Source of the DNA: Rivularia sp. MS3
GTDB taxonomy: Bacteria; Cyanobacteriota; Cyanobacteriia; Cyanobacteriales; Nostocaceae
Assembly (NCBI GenBank): GCA_019192545.1
Contig: JAHCMI010000035.1
Span: 21,535 to 85,534 of the forward strand
DNA length: 64,000 nt
Reading direction: 5' to 3'
The notes under the pieces are model-generated. The model saw only the letters and a program-made list of their open reading frames with translations. It had not been told where the DNA came from and did not search any database. Position numbers and translations under genes: made by a program. Positions 8,428-17,573 of the stretch are shown here, piece by piece; position 1 is the stretch's first letter, and each line of letters begins with the position of its first letter.

Positions 8428-11400
8428 ATGGTTTTAAAACTCAAACACTTTGATACTAAAACTAAACAGGATACTCGAATAGAGGAAAAACTAGAAAACA
8501 CCCTTGCAGAATACTTATTCAGAGATGTCAAGTTTACTATTGGTACTGCTTATCCTAAAGCTACTACCCCCCAAGATTTACAAGAATATAACGGAATGAC
8601 TTTACAATTTTGTGCGGGTAAAAGAATGTATTTTGCGAATGACCCGACTATCCGCTCTAGACTATACCCAAATCCTTCTGACGGTGCAGCATATCCTCTA
8701 CCTTTTACACCCTGTCGAAGTTTTCATGAATTAGAAAATGTCATAATTTTAGTTGTTGATGATGTTACTGGAGAGAACGGTGGTGCCATTGCAAAAAGTG
8801 ATGCAAAAAAAATGGTGGGTGATTGTAAGGGTTTAATTGATAAAGATTTTGCTATCTCGAATAATATCGCGTCCCGTGCTTTTCAATTTCGTCTTGGTAT
8901 TAGACCTCAAGCACAAAGTCCAGTTATGAGAATTGCTAAGGGTACGTTTGCACCAGCGCGATTGGATAAATTGGGAAACTCATTTTTTACTATGGACGGT
9001 AATCTTAAAGATGGTAATTTCCGTTCAAAATTTGGTTGCGATATGGTGCTAGCCACGTCTTCTTTTAAAGGAAGAAAAGGAGAAGATGCAATTCAACCTG
9101 GAAAATATACGCTTTCTATTGGTTTGGGTGTGAAATCATTAGCATTATATCGAGAGCATAGTTTGGGTACTCAATTTTTAGTCAATTATCCTCATGCAGT
9201 AAAACAAGAAATTTTACCTATTATAAAACAACAAGCAGAACAATTGGCTACTGTTCAAAAAGACCCTTTGAAATTAGCGCAGCGATATATTGAAAACTAT
9301 GAAAAACGTAAAGCTTTATGTCAACAAAATTTTCAATTAGATTTGGAACCAAAATATTTAGATTTAAATAATAAATTTTCTATATTTGACGATTTAGATT
9401 CTGATAGAGAAGATGAAAAACATAATGATAGAGATAATGTTGATTGCGCTCAGAAAGATTTGTTGCTTTATTCGCTACTAACAGCTGATGTAAATAATTA
9501 TTGTCAGTTAATTGAACATCCAAAGATTATGAGCGAACTTCAAGATTTTGTACGTAAACAGTGGGTAGATATCGCAACTGGACGCTCCATCAAGTTTACT
9601 TCTGGTTTAGCTCAACCAAGTTTGGAATTAAAGTGCGATGAAATATGTATACCATATTTAGATGAAAAGGAAGAAATTATAGTTACTCGTTCGCCATTAA
9701 TTAATTCTAATGGTGTTATTACTTTAAAAAATAAACATTTACCTAAAATGTTAGATGGATGTGTTTATATCCATCCAAAAACAGCAATGGATAATATGCA
9801 ATGTGATTTTGATGGTGATTTATTAGCATTTGCACCTAGTAAGGATTTTCCTCAATTGGCAATTGAAGTCAAACTTCATAATTTATCAAAGAACCGCTAT
9901 CCCGATATTATCAAAAAAGAGAAAATACCCTACCAAGGAACTTTTGAAGAAATTGCTGTTGAAGCGATGGATAATAAGATTGGAATCATTGCTAACGAAA
10001 TTCAGAAGAACTTAGCCCTACAATCCGAAATTTGTGCAATGCCTCAATCAGATAAATTTGAATATTTGAGACATTTATCGGAACATTTTAATAAACTATT
10101 ACAACAACATGACCGAGGTAAACTAGCAATTCCAGATAAGATAATAGAGCAAATAATACCAGTTGCCTCAACTAATATCAATTCTATTAATAATTTAGAA
10201 ATAGAGGAAAAATTACATCAAGTAAAAAAGATATTGTTTGATTGCGTTGCTCACCTTAGTAACGAACTACAAGTTGCAACAGATGGACCCAAGAGTGCTT
10301 TACGTCCTGATAATGAAATTATTAACTATTGTCAAAAAATAACAGGTTATAAAGAAGTTGAATGGTTAGCTGATAAGAAAAATCCAGAAGCTTTCACTCG
10401 TCAAGGTATGAAAAGTAATGGTCATAGTCCTATTGACTTAATGATTCAACAAACAAACCAAATTTTTGAACAAAGCCAAATTACGGCAAGACCTATTGAG
10501 CAATTTAGAAAGTTATATCCTACTGTTGAATTTACTGATAAAATTATTAATATAGCTAAAGAAATCAAAAGTCATTATAACTCGTTAATTAAACAACGTA
10601 TTCAGCTTGAAGAATCGAAGAAACTCGAACGGGGTCCGTACTTAACTATTACTTCTCCAATTACAGGAAAACAACTAGAGATTACTAATTTAATTTCATT
10701 TGATATTGCTAAGGATTTTGATTTTTGGCAGCTTTCAAAATTGACTATTGCAATAGAATCAAGAAAACCATCAAAAAATATGCCCCATATTTTTAAGGCT
10801 ACTATTAAATCAAAAAATTCCGATGGTAAAGGCGTAGATATAACTATTGGCACAATTAGCATGAAGTCTATCCGAGAACATAACCTAAAACCTGGAATGA
10901 CAATAAAACAAGGTAATATTGAATTAAATTTCGGTATTAGCGATGGTATGGTTGATGCTTTAAAGCAGCAAACTCTTGAATATGTTGAATCAATAAGAGA
11001 AAATACTTCTGATAATGAAAAGCTACAGCTAGCGGCTGCAATTCATGATGTTAGTCATACTGAAGAAAATAAAAATTATTCGTCGGGACAAAAGAAAGCA
11101 GGTGTAGCGTTTGCTATATTTCCTCTTGTTGTTATAGGTCAATTAAATCAGTTACAGTTTACTCAAATGAGAGTACTTGGTACTCAGTTCAATCATTATG
11201 CTGACAGAAACTTTGCTGGCGAAAAAGTCCCAATAAAATTTGAAAATGGAATTAATCCTCGTGCCCCTACTCAAACTGCACGTTGGATAATAGTTGAAGG
11301 TAAAAAGCTAGGTACTATTGATGCTTCTTCTCCTCATTTACTTGCTGGATATGAAGCAGTTGCAAGTATTACTTCGCCACTTAGTAAAAGTGTTATTATC

Positions 11401-12228
11401 ACCAGTTTAAAAAATCCAGATAATAAATTGCAAATTGATAATGTTAATAGATATGCTCTTAAATCTTCTCAGTGGCAAAACGAACAAGCGAATATTACTT
11501 TACTTATAGGACAAACTAATCCCCGTAAAGCACCAACTGTTTTTGCGAAGATAGATAATCAAATATTAGGAACTGTTAATAAAAAATCGGTCAAGTTTTT
11601 ACAAGAAAAACTCAATGCTGTAGGTAAGTCAATTCAAAGATTTAGTTTTTCTGGTACTTTGAAAAATGCTCCTGCTAGCTATGCGGATATTATAATTGAC
11701 CCTTCTACAGTAAAGTTCCCACAAATTGAAACTACCTTTCAACAGAACCATAATAATTCTGTTGAAAGTAACAAACCTGTTTGCACAGTTTTATTTTTTG
11801 AAGCATCTGTAGATAGTTCATTGCAACAGAAGACAGAGCAAATGATGTCTAATATGCTCAAACGGGCTGTTGAGCGTGCAGTGGAGTTGGGTTATGACAG
11901 GGTACAGTTTGTTGATGTTTCTAACTTTCCTACAGAGTCTCCAGCTTTAAGAACAATTGAGCAACTTGCAGCAGAACACCAAGATATAACTGTTGATTTT
12001 ATCGGTAGTGCTTCTGTTGAAGATGCAATTGGACTGATGAAAGAATCATCAGATATTGCAATTGGGATTAAAGATGCTGAAACTATTGGTATTGTTGATT
12101 TTGTCGCTAGTCAGGGAAAGGCGATCGCCGCATATAATCCTCAAACACAAAAATTTGATAGACGGAATTTACCTGCTCCACAAAAGACTACTGAAACAAC
12201 TAAAGATATTGAGTGCAACGAACGTTGA
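8428..12228 (+). CDS. Single-chain double-psi beta-barrel RNA polymerase-like protein
   Basis: 1266 residues. DFDGD at 460-464 lies in the context LPKMLDGCVYIHPKTAMDN then MQCDFDGDLLAFAPS, which follows the RNA polymerase beta' active-site pattern G-x-x-I-x-x-HP...N-x-DFDGD-x-x-A-x-x-P; the three aspartates would bind catalytic Mg. Upstream, RSPL resembles the RxPTL element. K171-G172 (RIAKGTFAP) could be the lysine strand of the first barrel. A617-T-D-G-P-K622 (VATDGPKSA) resembles the AVDFPKTG motif of RdRP-type polymerases. Residues about 680-1110 are beta-rich with repeated LGTI/IGTI units. Residues about 1115-1245 look like a Rossmann/SLOG-like domain. Host RNAP subunits are far larger or split, so this is not a housekeeping gene. 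It lies 35 bp upstream of the methyltransferase gene. Template, product and in vivo role are unknown. Confidence 0.75.
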   Translation: MVLKLKHFDTKTKQDTRIEEKLENTLAEYLFRDVKFTIGTAYPKATTPQDLQEYNGMTLQFCAGKRMYFANDPTIRSRLYPNPSDGAAYPLPFTPCRSFHELENVIILVVDDVTGENGGAIAKSDAKKMVGDCKGLIDKDFAISNNIASRAFQFRLGIRPQAQSPVMRIAKGTFAPARLDKLGNSFFTMDGNLKDGNFRSKFGCDMVLATSSFKGRKGEDAIQPGKYTLSIGLGVKSLALYREHSLGTQFLVNYPHAVKQEILPIIKQQAEQLATVQKDPLKLAQRYIENYEKRKALCQQNFQLDLEPKYLDLNNKFSIFDDLDSDREDEKHNDRDNVDCAQKDLLLYSLLTADVNNYCQLIEHPKIMSELQDFVRKQWVDIATGRSIKFTSGLAQPSLELKCDEICIPYLDEKEEIIVTRSPLINSNGVITLKNKHLPKMLDGCVYIHPKTAMDNMQCDFDGDLLAFAPSKDFPQLAIEVKLHNLSKNRYPDIIKKEKIPYQGTFEEIAVEAMDNKIGIIANEIQKNLALQSEICAMPQSDKFEYLRHLSEHFNKLLQQHDRGKLAIPDKIIEQIIPVASTNINSINNLEIEEKLHQVKKILFDCVAHLSNELQVATDGPKSALRPDNEIINYCQKITGYKEVEWLADKKNPEAFTRQGMKSNGHSPIDLMIQQTNQIFEQSQITARPIEQFRKLYPTVEFTDKIINIAKEIKSHYNSLIKQRIQLEESKKLERGPYLTITSPITGKQLEITNLISFDIAKDFDFWQLSKLTIAIESRKPSKNMPHIFKATIKSKNSDGKGVDITIGTISMKSIREHNLKPGMTIKQGNIELNFGISDGMVDALKQQTLEYVESIRENTSDNEKLQLAAAIHDVSHTEENKNYSSGQKKAGVAFAIFPLVVIGQLNQLQFTQMRVLGTQFNHYADRNFAGEKVPIKFENGINPRAPTQTARWIIVEGKKLGTIDASSPHLLAGYEAVASITSPLSKSVIITSLKNPDNKLQIDNVNRYALKSSQWQNEQANITLLIGQTNPRKAPTVFAKIDNQILGTVNKKSVKFLQEKLNAVGKSIQRFSFSGTLKNAPASYADIIIDPSTVKFPQIETTFQQNHNNSVESNKPVCTVLFFEASVDSSLQQKTEQMMSNMLKRAVERAVELGYDRVQFVDVSNFPTESPALRTIEQLAAEHQDITVDFIGSASVEDAIGLMKESSDIAIGIKDAETIGIVDFVASQGKAIAAYNPQTQKFDRRNLPAPQKTTETTKDIECNER

Positions 12229-12263
12229 ATTTGTATAAGTCGATAACAAAGGATTAGCAAAAA

Positions 12264-14081
12264 ATGACCATGCTTTTTGATATCGAGCAATACCAACATC
12301 CAGATTCACAAAACCATAAAGGTGATTGGGATGGTGTTAAGTATGATTCTGCTTGGGATGATGGTTCTGCTTTTCCAGAAAAAAACTATAAAACTTCTTT
12401 TAAAGAAACTAAGCGCAGTAATAAAACAGATTGTTGGTATACCCCACCATCAATTATTGAATTAGTTATCCAGGTTTTGGGAGAAATAAATCTTGACCCT
12501 TGCGCGGATGATGGACGACACATACCAACAGCAAAGCATTATACCTTTGATGATAATGGTTTAGAGCAGTCTTGGTGCGGGAAGGTTTATATGAACCCTC
12601 CGTACTCACATCCTGGTGTTTGGATGAAGAAGCTGCAACTAGAATTTTCCACTTGTAATGTGGATGAAGCAATTGCTCTTGTACCCGCTGCCACTGATAC
12701 CAATTGGTTATCTCCGGTTTTGAAAACTCAACCTGTATGTTTTTGGAAAGGGAGAATTAAGTTTTTAGGACAAGATTATCAACCCAAGTCGTCAGCTAGA
12801 CAGTCTCACGTATTGGTTTATTGGGGTAATAATAGGCAGAAATTTAGGGAAGTATTTGAAGAATATGGTGTGGTTTATTTTCCAATTCCCCCTGATTATA
12901 ATAACGAGGTGCTAGGGGAAAACATATCACCTAACGATTCCCCTAGTACCCGGATAGAAGATAGGAACCAAACCCTGGATAATAATTCATCAAATTTAAG
13001 TTATGTAAATACTCAAGTAAGTAATGATAACGAGGTGCTAGGGGTAAATATATTACCTAACAATTCCCCTAGCACTCGGATAGAAGATAAAAACCAAAAC
13101 CTGGACAATAGTTCATTAGAATTAATTCATGCAAATACTCAAATAAGTAATGATGACGAGGTGCTAGGGGTAAATATATTACCTAACAATTCCCCTAGCA
13201 CCCGGTTAGAAGATGAAAGTCAAACCCTGGGTAATAGTTCATCAAAGTTAATTCATGCAAATATTCAACTAAGTAATGATGACCAAGTGCTAGGGGGAAA
13301 TATGTCACTTAACAATTCCCCTAGCACCCGGATAGAAGATGAAAGTCAAACCCTGGGTAATAGTTCATCAAAGTTAAGTCATGCAAATACTCAACTAAAT
13401 AATGATAACCAGGTGCTAGGGGGAAATATGTCACTTAACAATTCCCCTAGCACTCGAATAGAAGGTGCAAGCCAAACCCTGGATAATAGTTCATCAAAAT
13501 TAATCCATGCAAATACTCAAATAAGTAATGATGACGAGGTGCTAGGGGGAAATATATTACCTAACAATTCCCCTAGCACCCGGTTAGAAGCTGAAAGCCA
13601 AACCCTCGACAATAATTCATCAAATTTAAGTTATGTAAATACTCAAGTAAGTAATGATAACGAGGTGCTAGGGGGAAATATATTACCTAACAATTCCCCT
13701 AGCACTCGGATAGAAGATAAGAGCCAAACCCCGGACAATAGTTCATCAAAATTAATTCATGCAAATACTCAAGTAAGTAATGATAACGAGGTGCTAGGGG
13801 GAAATATAATACCTCCATATTCCCCTAGCACCTACCGTAAAAGCGGTGAGGGCAGCGGCAATATTTCCTGGGGTTATGCAAACGCCAATAGCACTAAAAA
13901 GAAACCAGTTAAGCAGCTTTACTTCGAGTGGGAATATAGGGGTAAAAGAGGAAAGACTTATGTGCGATCGCGCTTCAAGGAGCAAATTATTTCAATGAAT
14001 GAAGCAAAAGTCCCGGTTATAGAGATATTGAAATTATTAACCTACAATCCAAAAGTAGCGAGTACTTTAGGTCTTAATTAG
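12264..14081 (+). CDS. Phage-type DNA N-6-adenine methyltransferase with long repeat domain
   Basis: Residues about 50-205 form a Dam-type phage adenine methyltransferase: CWYTPP at 57-62, the AdoMet-site LDPCADD at 77-83 and the catalytic NPPY at 111-114. The family is usually under 200 residues. Here a hydrophilic repeat domain (about 214-523) of 42-residue units follows (EVLGGNILPNNSPSTR, then an Asn/Ser-rich spacer). A conserved-looking basic C-terminal domain ends it (KKPVKQLYFEWEYRGKRGKTY to the end). AAAGGA precedes the ATG with good spacing. It follows the RNA polymerase-like gene by 35 bp on the same strand and probably shares its transcript. The DNA repeats carry inverted repeats described separately. 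Target sequence unknown. Confidence 0.8.
   Translation: MTMLFDIEQYQHPDSQNHKGDWDGVKYDSAWDDGSAFPEKNYKTSFKETKRSNKTDCWYTPPSIIELVIQVLGEINLDPCADDGRHIPTAKHYTFDDNGLEQSWCGKVYMNPPYSHPGVWMKKLQLEFSTCNVDEAIALVPAATDTNWLSPVLKTQPVCFWKGRIKFLGQDYQPKSSARQSHVLVYWGNNRQKFREVFEEYGVVYFPIPPDYNNEVLGENISPNDSPSTRIEDRNQTLDNNSSNLSYVNTQVSNDNEVLGVNILPNNSPSTRIEDKNQNLDNSSLELIHANTQISNDDEVLGVNILPNNSPSTRLEDESQTLGNSSSKLIHANIQLSNDDQVLGGNMSLNNSPSTRIEDESQTLGNSSSKLSHANTQLNNDNQVLGGNMSLNNSPSTRIEGASQTLDNSSSKLIHANTQISNDDEVLGGNILPNNSPSTRLEAESQTLDNNSSNLSYVNTQVSNDNEVLGGNILPNNSPSTRIEDKSQTPDNSSSKLIHANTQVSNDNEVLGGNIIPPYSPSTYRKSGEGSGNISWGYANANSTKKKPVKQLYFEWEYRGKRGKTYVRSRFKEQIISMNEAKVPVIEILKLLTYNPKVASTLGLN
12908..13832 (+). repeat. Eight 126-bp in-frame repeats, each with an inverted repeat
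   Basis: Left arms GGTGCTAGGGG start at 12908, 13034, 13160, 13286, 13412, 13538, 13664 and 13790, exactly 126 bp apart. Each is matched after about 21 nt by CCCCTAGCACC or a one-base variant (for example 13192-13202). The period equals 42 codons, so the reading frame of the methyltransferase is kept. Arms are more conserved than the spacers between units, which suggests the DNA or RNA hairpins themselves may be selected. Confidence 0.9.
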
Positions 14082-14099
14082 CTGTAATACATTGTTTTG

Positions 14100-16334
14100 T
14101 TAAACCTTTATCAATCTCTGTTTCAACTGTGTATATCGCTCCTGAGATTTCCTAGAACGCACGCACATACCTATAGCTTTCTTACTCCCAATAATAATCG
14201 CCAACTTCTTCGCACGAGTTAAGCCGGTATACAATAAATTCCGGTTCAACATGACGAAATGTTGCGAATATAATGGCAAAAATACAACGGGATATTCGGA
14301 ACCCTGCGACTTATGTATACTAACGCTCCAAGCTAAATTAAGTTCGTTTAAATCAGCATAATCGTAAATCACATCACGCTCTTGGAACTTTACGATTACT
14401 TCTTGTTCCTCAGTATCAATATTGGTGATAAAACCCATATCACCGTTAAATACTTCCCGCTGGTAATCATTGGTTAACTGAATTACTCTATCTCCAACCC
14501 GGAAAATTATTCCACCTCTAGTTACTTCTACTTTCTGGGGATTGGGAGGATTAATTAACTGCTGTAATACGTTATTAAGATTGCGCGTACCAACCAAACC
14601 CCTCGTCATTGGTGCAAGTACTTGTACATCAGTCACAGGGTTAAAACCAAGTCTGGGAATTAAATCTGTAATTAATTCACTGATTGCTTGTACCCCATGT
14701 TCCGGTTGAAATCCTCCCCCATGCCACAAGCAATCCGATTCGGGAGTATCGGAAATTGTTTCAATCAAAGGATATTGTCCGCGATTGATTTGGTGCGATG
14801 CGGTAATAATTTTACTACTCGCAGCTTGGCGAAAGACTTGAGTTAATCGCACTACCGGAACTTTACCCGAATGGATTAAATCTGCTAAAACGTTACCAGC
14901 ACCTACTGAGGGCAGCTGATCTATGTCCCCAACAAGCAGAAGTTGCGTATCATCCGCTACCGCTTCAAATAATGAATACGCCAAAAATAAATCAAGCATA
15001 CTGGCTTCATCGACAATAATGGCTTTTTGAGGTAGCGGATTAGTTCTGTCAGATTTGAATTTCCGCGTTTTGGGGTCAAATTCTAAAAGTCTGTGAATGG
15101 TTTTAGCTTCTAACCCCGTCATTTCACCTAAACGTTGTGCAGCTCGTCCGGTTGGTGCAGCTAGAGCAATTGATTTACCCATCGCTTTCCATAATGAAAC
15201 AATGGTGCGAGTACAAAACGTTTTACCAACACCTGGTCCACCTGTAATTATCATTATTTTTGAGTAAGCTGCCGTTTCAACTGCTTGTAGCTGCTCAGTT
15301 GATAGGGAAACTTTACGGCTTTGGCTGAAACGTTCCAACCAATTATGAACGCGGGGTATATCTGTATTTATTGATTGACTTAATCGAGAAAGTATTAGTT
15401 GGGATAGGTTTTGTTCGGTATGGAAGAAGGTTGGTTTGTAGCAGAGCAATACTTTATCAACATCTCGCTCTCTAATTAACTCATCCGAGCGGGACATATC
15501 GCCAATGACTTTTGTTAATGCTTCTTCTTGTGGTTGATGTTCGTCAGTTTTTAATTTTTCGCCGAGTTGTTGCACTAATTCCGGTTGAGGTAAATAACAA
15601 TGTCCCGAATCTGCTGCTTCGCTCAAAACATGAATAATTCCAGCCTTGTATCGAAATTCGGAATCTGGAGGAACACCCAGATTACGAGCAATTTTATCAG
15701 CAGTGAGAAAGCCAATTCCATAAATATCGGTTGCTAGCTGGTATGGGTTTTCGTTAACTTTGTTGATTGCTAAATCGCCGTAATGTTTGTAAATCTTTAC
15801 CGCATAGGTTGTTGAAACACCATGACTTTGAAGAAATACCATCACTTCCTTAATGGCTCGTTGCTCCTTCCAAGCTTTTTGAATCATGGCAATTCGCTTT
15901 TTAGCAATGCCATTTACTTCTTGCAACCGCTCGATTTGGTTGTCAATAATATCAAGGGTTTCTGTACCAAAACAAGCGACGATACGTTTTGCTGTTACCC
16001 TACCAACACCCTTAATTAAACCGCTACCTAAATACTTTTCGATTCCGGTGATTGTTGCTGGTTTGGTTTCTTTATAGTTAGTAACTTGAAATTGCAAACC
16101 ATATTGTGGGTGTTCTCGCCAGAAACCATTTAATTGAAGAGTTTGTCCTGGCTGAATACCTGCGAAGCTGCCCGTAATTGTAGTTAATTCCGATACTCTC
16201 GGACGCTGCAACCGCGCTACCGTATAACCCGATTCTTCGGAGTGATAGGTTAAGCGCTCAACTACTCCCATGATTGATTCTTGCTTGGGAGTGGCGTTTA
16301 CTTTTTGTGGATTAACTTGGTATACACCAGACAT
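14100..16334 (-). CDS. recD2: RecD2-like SF1 DNA helicase
   Basis: 744 residues, the usual RecD2 length: an N-terminal OB-like and helix-hairpin-helix region (about 1-200), then a superfamily-1B motor. Visible motifs are Walker A GGPGVGKT (about 360-370), Walker B IIVDEASMLD, motif III LLVGDIDQLPSVGAG, and motif V/VI segments VSIHKSQGSEYP and YTGLTRAKK near the C-terminus. RecD2 unwinds 5' to 3' and is found without RecBC in many bacteria; on plasmids it may help replication or repair. It converges on the methyltransferase gene (18-bp gap) and begins at an ATG. Relation to TraA/TraI-type conjugative helicases was considered, but no relaxase domain is present. Confidence 0.9.
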   Translation of the reverse strand: MSGVYQVNPQKVNATPKQESIMGVVERLTYHSEESGYTVARLQRPRVSELTTITGSFAGIQPGQTLQLNGFWREHPQYGLQFQVTNYKETKPATITGIEKYLGSGLIKGVGRVTAKRIVACFGTETLDIIDNQIERLQEVNGIAKKRIAMIQKAWKEQRAIKEVMVFLQSHGVSTTYAVKIYKHYGDLAINKVNENPYQLATDIYGIGFLTADKIARNLGVPPDSEFRYKAGIIHVLSEAADSGHCYLPQPELVQQLGEKLKTDEHQPQEEALTKVIGDMSRSDELIRERDVDKVLLCYKPTFFHTEQNLSQLILSRLSQSINTDIPRVHNWLERFSQSRKVSLSTEQLQAVETAAYSKIMIITGGPGVGKTFCTRTIVSLWKAMGKSIALAAPTGRAAQRLGEMTGLEAKTIHRLLEFDPKTRKFKSDRTNPLPQKAIIVDEASMLDLFLAYSLFEAVADDTQLLLVGDIDQLPSVGAGNVLADLIHSGKVPVVRLTQVFRQAASSKIITASHQINRGQYPLIETISDTPESDCLWHGGGFQPEHGVQAISELITDLIPRLGFNPVTDVQVLAPMTRGLVGTRNLNNVLQQLINPPNPQKVEVTRGGIIFRVGDRVIQLTNDYQREVFNGDMGFITNIDTEEQEVIVKFQERDVIYDYADLNELNLAWSVSIHKSQGSEYPVVFLPLYSQHFVMLNRNLLYTGLTRAKKLAIIIGSKKAIGMCVRSRKSQERYTQLKQRLIKV

Positions 16335-16531
16335 TTACTTTGGCAAAGACAGCGCACATATTATACAAGATACTTGCTGTAATGGAAGTTATTTCTTGTC
16401 ATGCTTTAGTAATTAAGTACTACTATAGTATCTCCTTTGTTTACTCTATGCATCTATCGAGTATGATTCAGCATCGTGGTTTCGACTTATCCCCATGCTA
16501 TTTGTTATGAAAGTTTTCACAATATATAAAT

Positions 16532-16831
16532 CTAGCTTTTAAATGTATTTGATTTATTTTTACGCGGACGTGTTTGAAACCACATAGTAATTCCCGTAAC
16601 AGCAAGCATGAGCAAACCAAAAGCATTTAAAAATGGATAAATCATTTCTAAATTGATACGACCAAATTGACCTCTATGCCATTCTAGAAGCCAGAGAAAT
16701 TCTTCACTTTTACCAGTAATTACTGCTATCTGAAATAAAGAACCTGTAATCAAAGTTAGTATTACGGGTAATAGCATTATTGGAGCAAACAACGAGTGCA
16801 GTTGACGGATACGAGCCTTATTTAATGACAT
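16532..16831 (-). CDS. Small PepSY-TM-like membrane protein
   Basis: 99 residues with two membrane segments (about 15-40 and 63-85). Conserved-looking histidines are present in RQLHSLFAP at the membrane edge and LLEWHRGQFG in the loop, a pattern seen in PepSY-associated transmembrane proteins of iron/copper loci. It ends in a basic tail. It is in tandem with the 16921 gene but separated by 89 bp. No catalytic function is assignable. Confidence 0.55.
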   Translation of the reverse strand: MSLNKARIRQLHSLFAPIMLLPVILTLITGSLFQIAVITGKSEEFLWLLEWHRGQFGRINLEMIYPFLNAFGLLMLAVTGITMWFQTRPRKNKSNTFKS

Positions 16832-16920
16832 AGTTAGCAGTTTGACTGTAATAAATATATATTCAGATAGTCGAAAATAGTTGTGTCGGATAGCAATAGA
16901 AAACTATAAATATAAATATT

Positions 16921-17310
16921 TCATTTATAAATTTTTTGTTTAATATAATAAAGTAATAAAGTTCCTCCTATAAGTAGTGAAAAAATTATTTCTCCCGGTT
17001 TTGGTACAAGGCTTATATTATTTGCTTCAGATGCATTTACAGAGTTGAGAGTTTTATTTCCAGTATTTTTTTCTTCTTCTAATGAATTATTATCTATGAC
17101 TTCCGGCTTGTTTATCTCAGATGTTTGAGATGAATTAGATGAATTTGAATTTATTTTTGTTTCCGGGATTACTTTTTCTGTTTTTGGTTCGTTAGTTTTC
17201 TTTGGTACGTGAAACCGTCTTTCGTGAGCTTTTAAAGGTAAAGCCTGTATTAACGCTCCAACTAATAGTATTGAGCCAATGAAGATAATTTTACGAGGTT
17301 GTAATTTCAT
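16921..17310 (-). CDS. Exported, C-terminally anchored protein of unknown function
   Basis: 129 residues: N-terminal signal/anchor (IIFIGSILLVGALIQALPLKA), a His-containing start of the mature part (AHERRFHVPKK), a low-complexity Ser/Asn/Glu/Lys linker and a C-terminal membrane helix (EIIFSLLIGGTLLLYYIKQK) resembling a sorting-type anchor. A metal-type direct-repeat box lies 58 bp upstream with a CATACT -10 at the standard distance, so it is predicted to belong to the RppA/CopR-like regulon. No known family is recognised. Confidence 0.55.
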   Translation of the reverse strand: MKLQPRKIIFIGSILLVGALIQALPLKAHERRFHVPKKTNEPKTEKVIPETKINSNSSNSSQTSEINKPEVIDNNSLEEEKNTGNKTLNSVNASEANNISLVPKPGEIIFSLLIGGTLLLYYIKQKIYK

Positions 17311-17367
17311 CTTTTTTATGAGTTACTAAATTCTTCAGCCTTACAGTGTTGAGTATGATGGATACTT

Positions 17368-17385
17368 ATGAAATTAAGATGAAAT
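17368..17385 (-). promoter_or_regulatory. Direct-repeat box A (RppA/CopR-like operator)
   Basis: ATGAAATTAAGATGAAAT on the plus strand, i.e. two TTTCAT half-sites 11 bp apart facing the minus-strand gene 16921-17310. After exactly 10 bp comes CATACT as -10. Confidence 0.7.
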
Positions 17386-17573
17386 TGCATACCCCTAAAA
17401 CGGGTTAAAAATTATTTTAATAAATAAAATAGCAATTGCTATGATTTCATAAGTAATTGCCAAACTATTAGACAGCAGAAATACGAATCAATATTGTTTT
17501 GTTAGAAACTAGTTAAGTATGAAAAATCAGCTAATTAAAAAAGTTGTGGTTGCGAAAACCAATTTAAATATCT

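Noticed and set aside
8238..8453. 71-codon plus-strand frame before the RNA polymerase-like gene
   Set aside because: It overlaps the inverted-repeat element and the true start of the next gene, and shows no domain.
12056..12238. Short frame at the end of the RNA polymerase-like gene
   Set aside because: Shadow in another frame of a clearly coding region.
12908..13832. CRISPR array
   Set aside because: The repeats are in frame at a fixed 126-bp step with similar, not unique, spacers, inside a methyltransferase gene; no cas genes are present.
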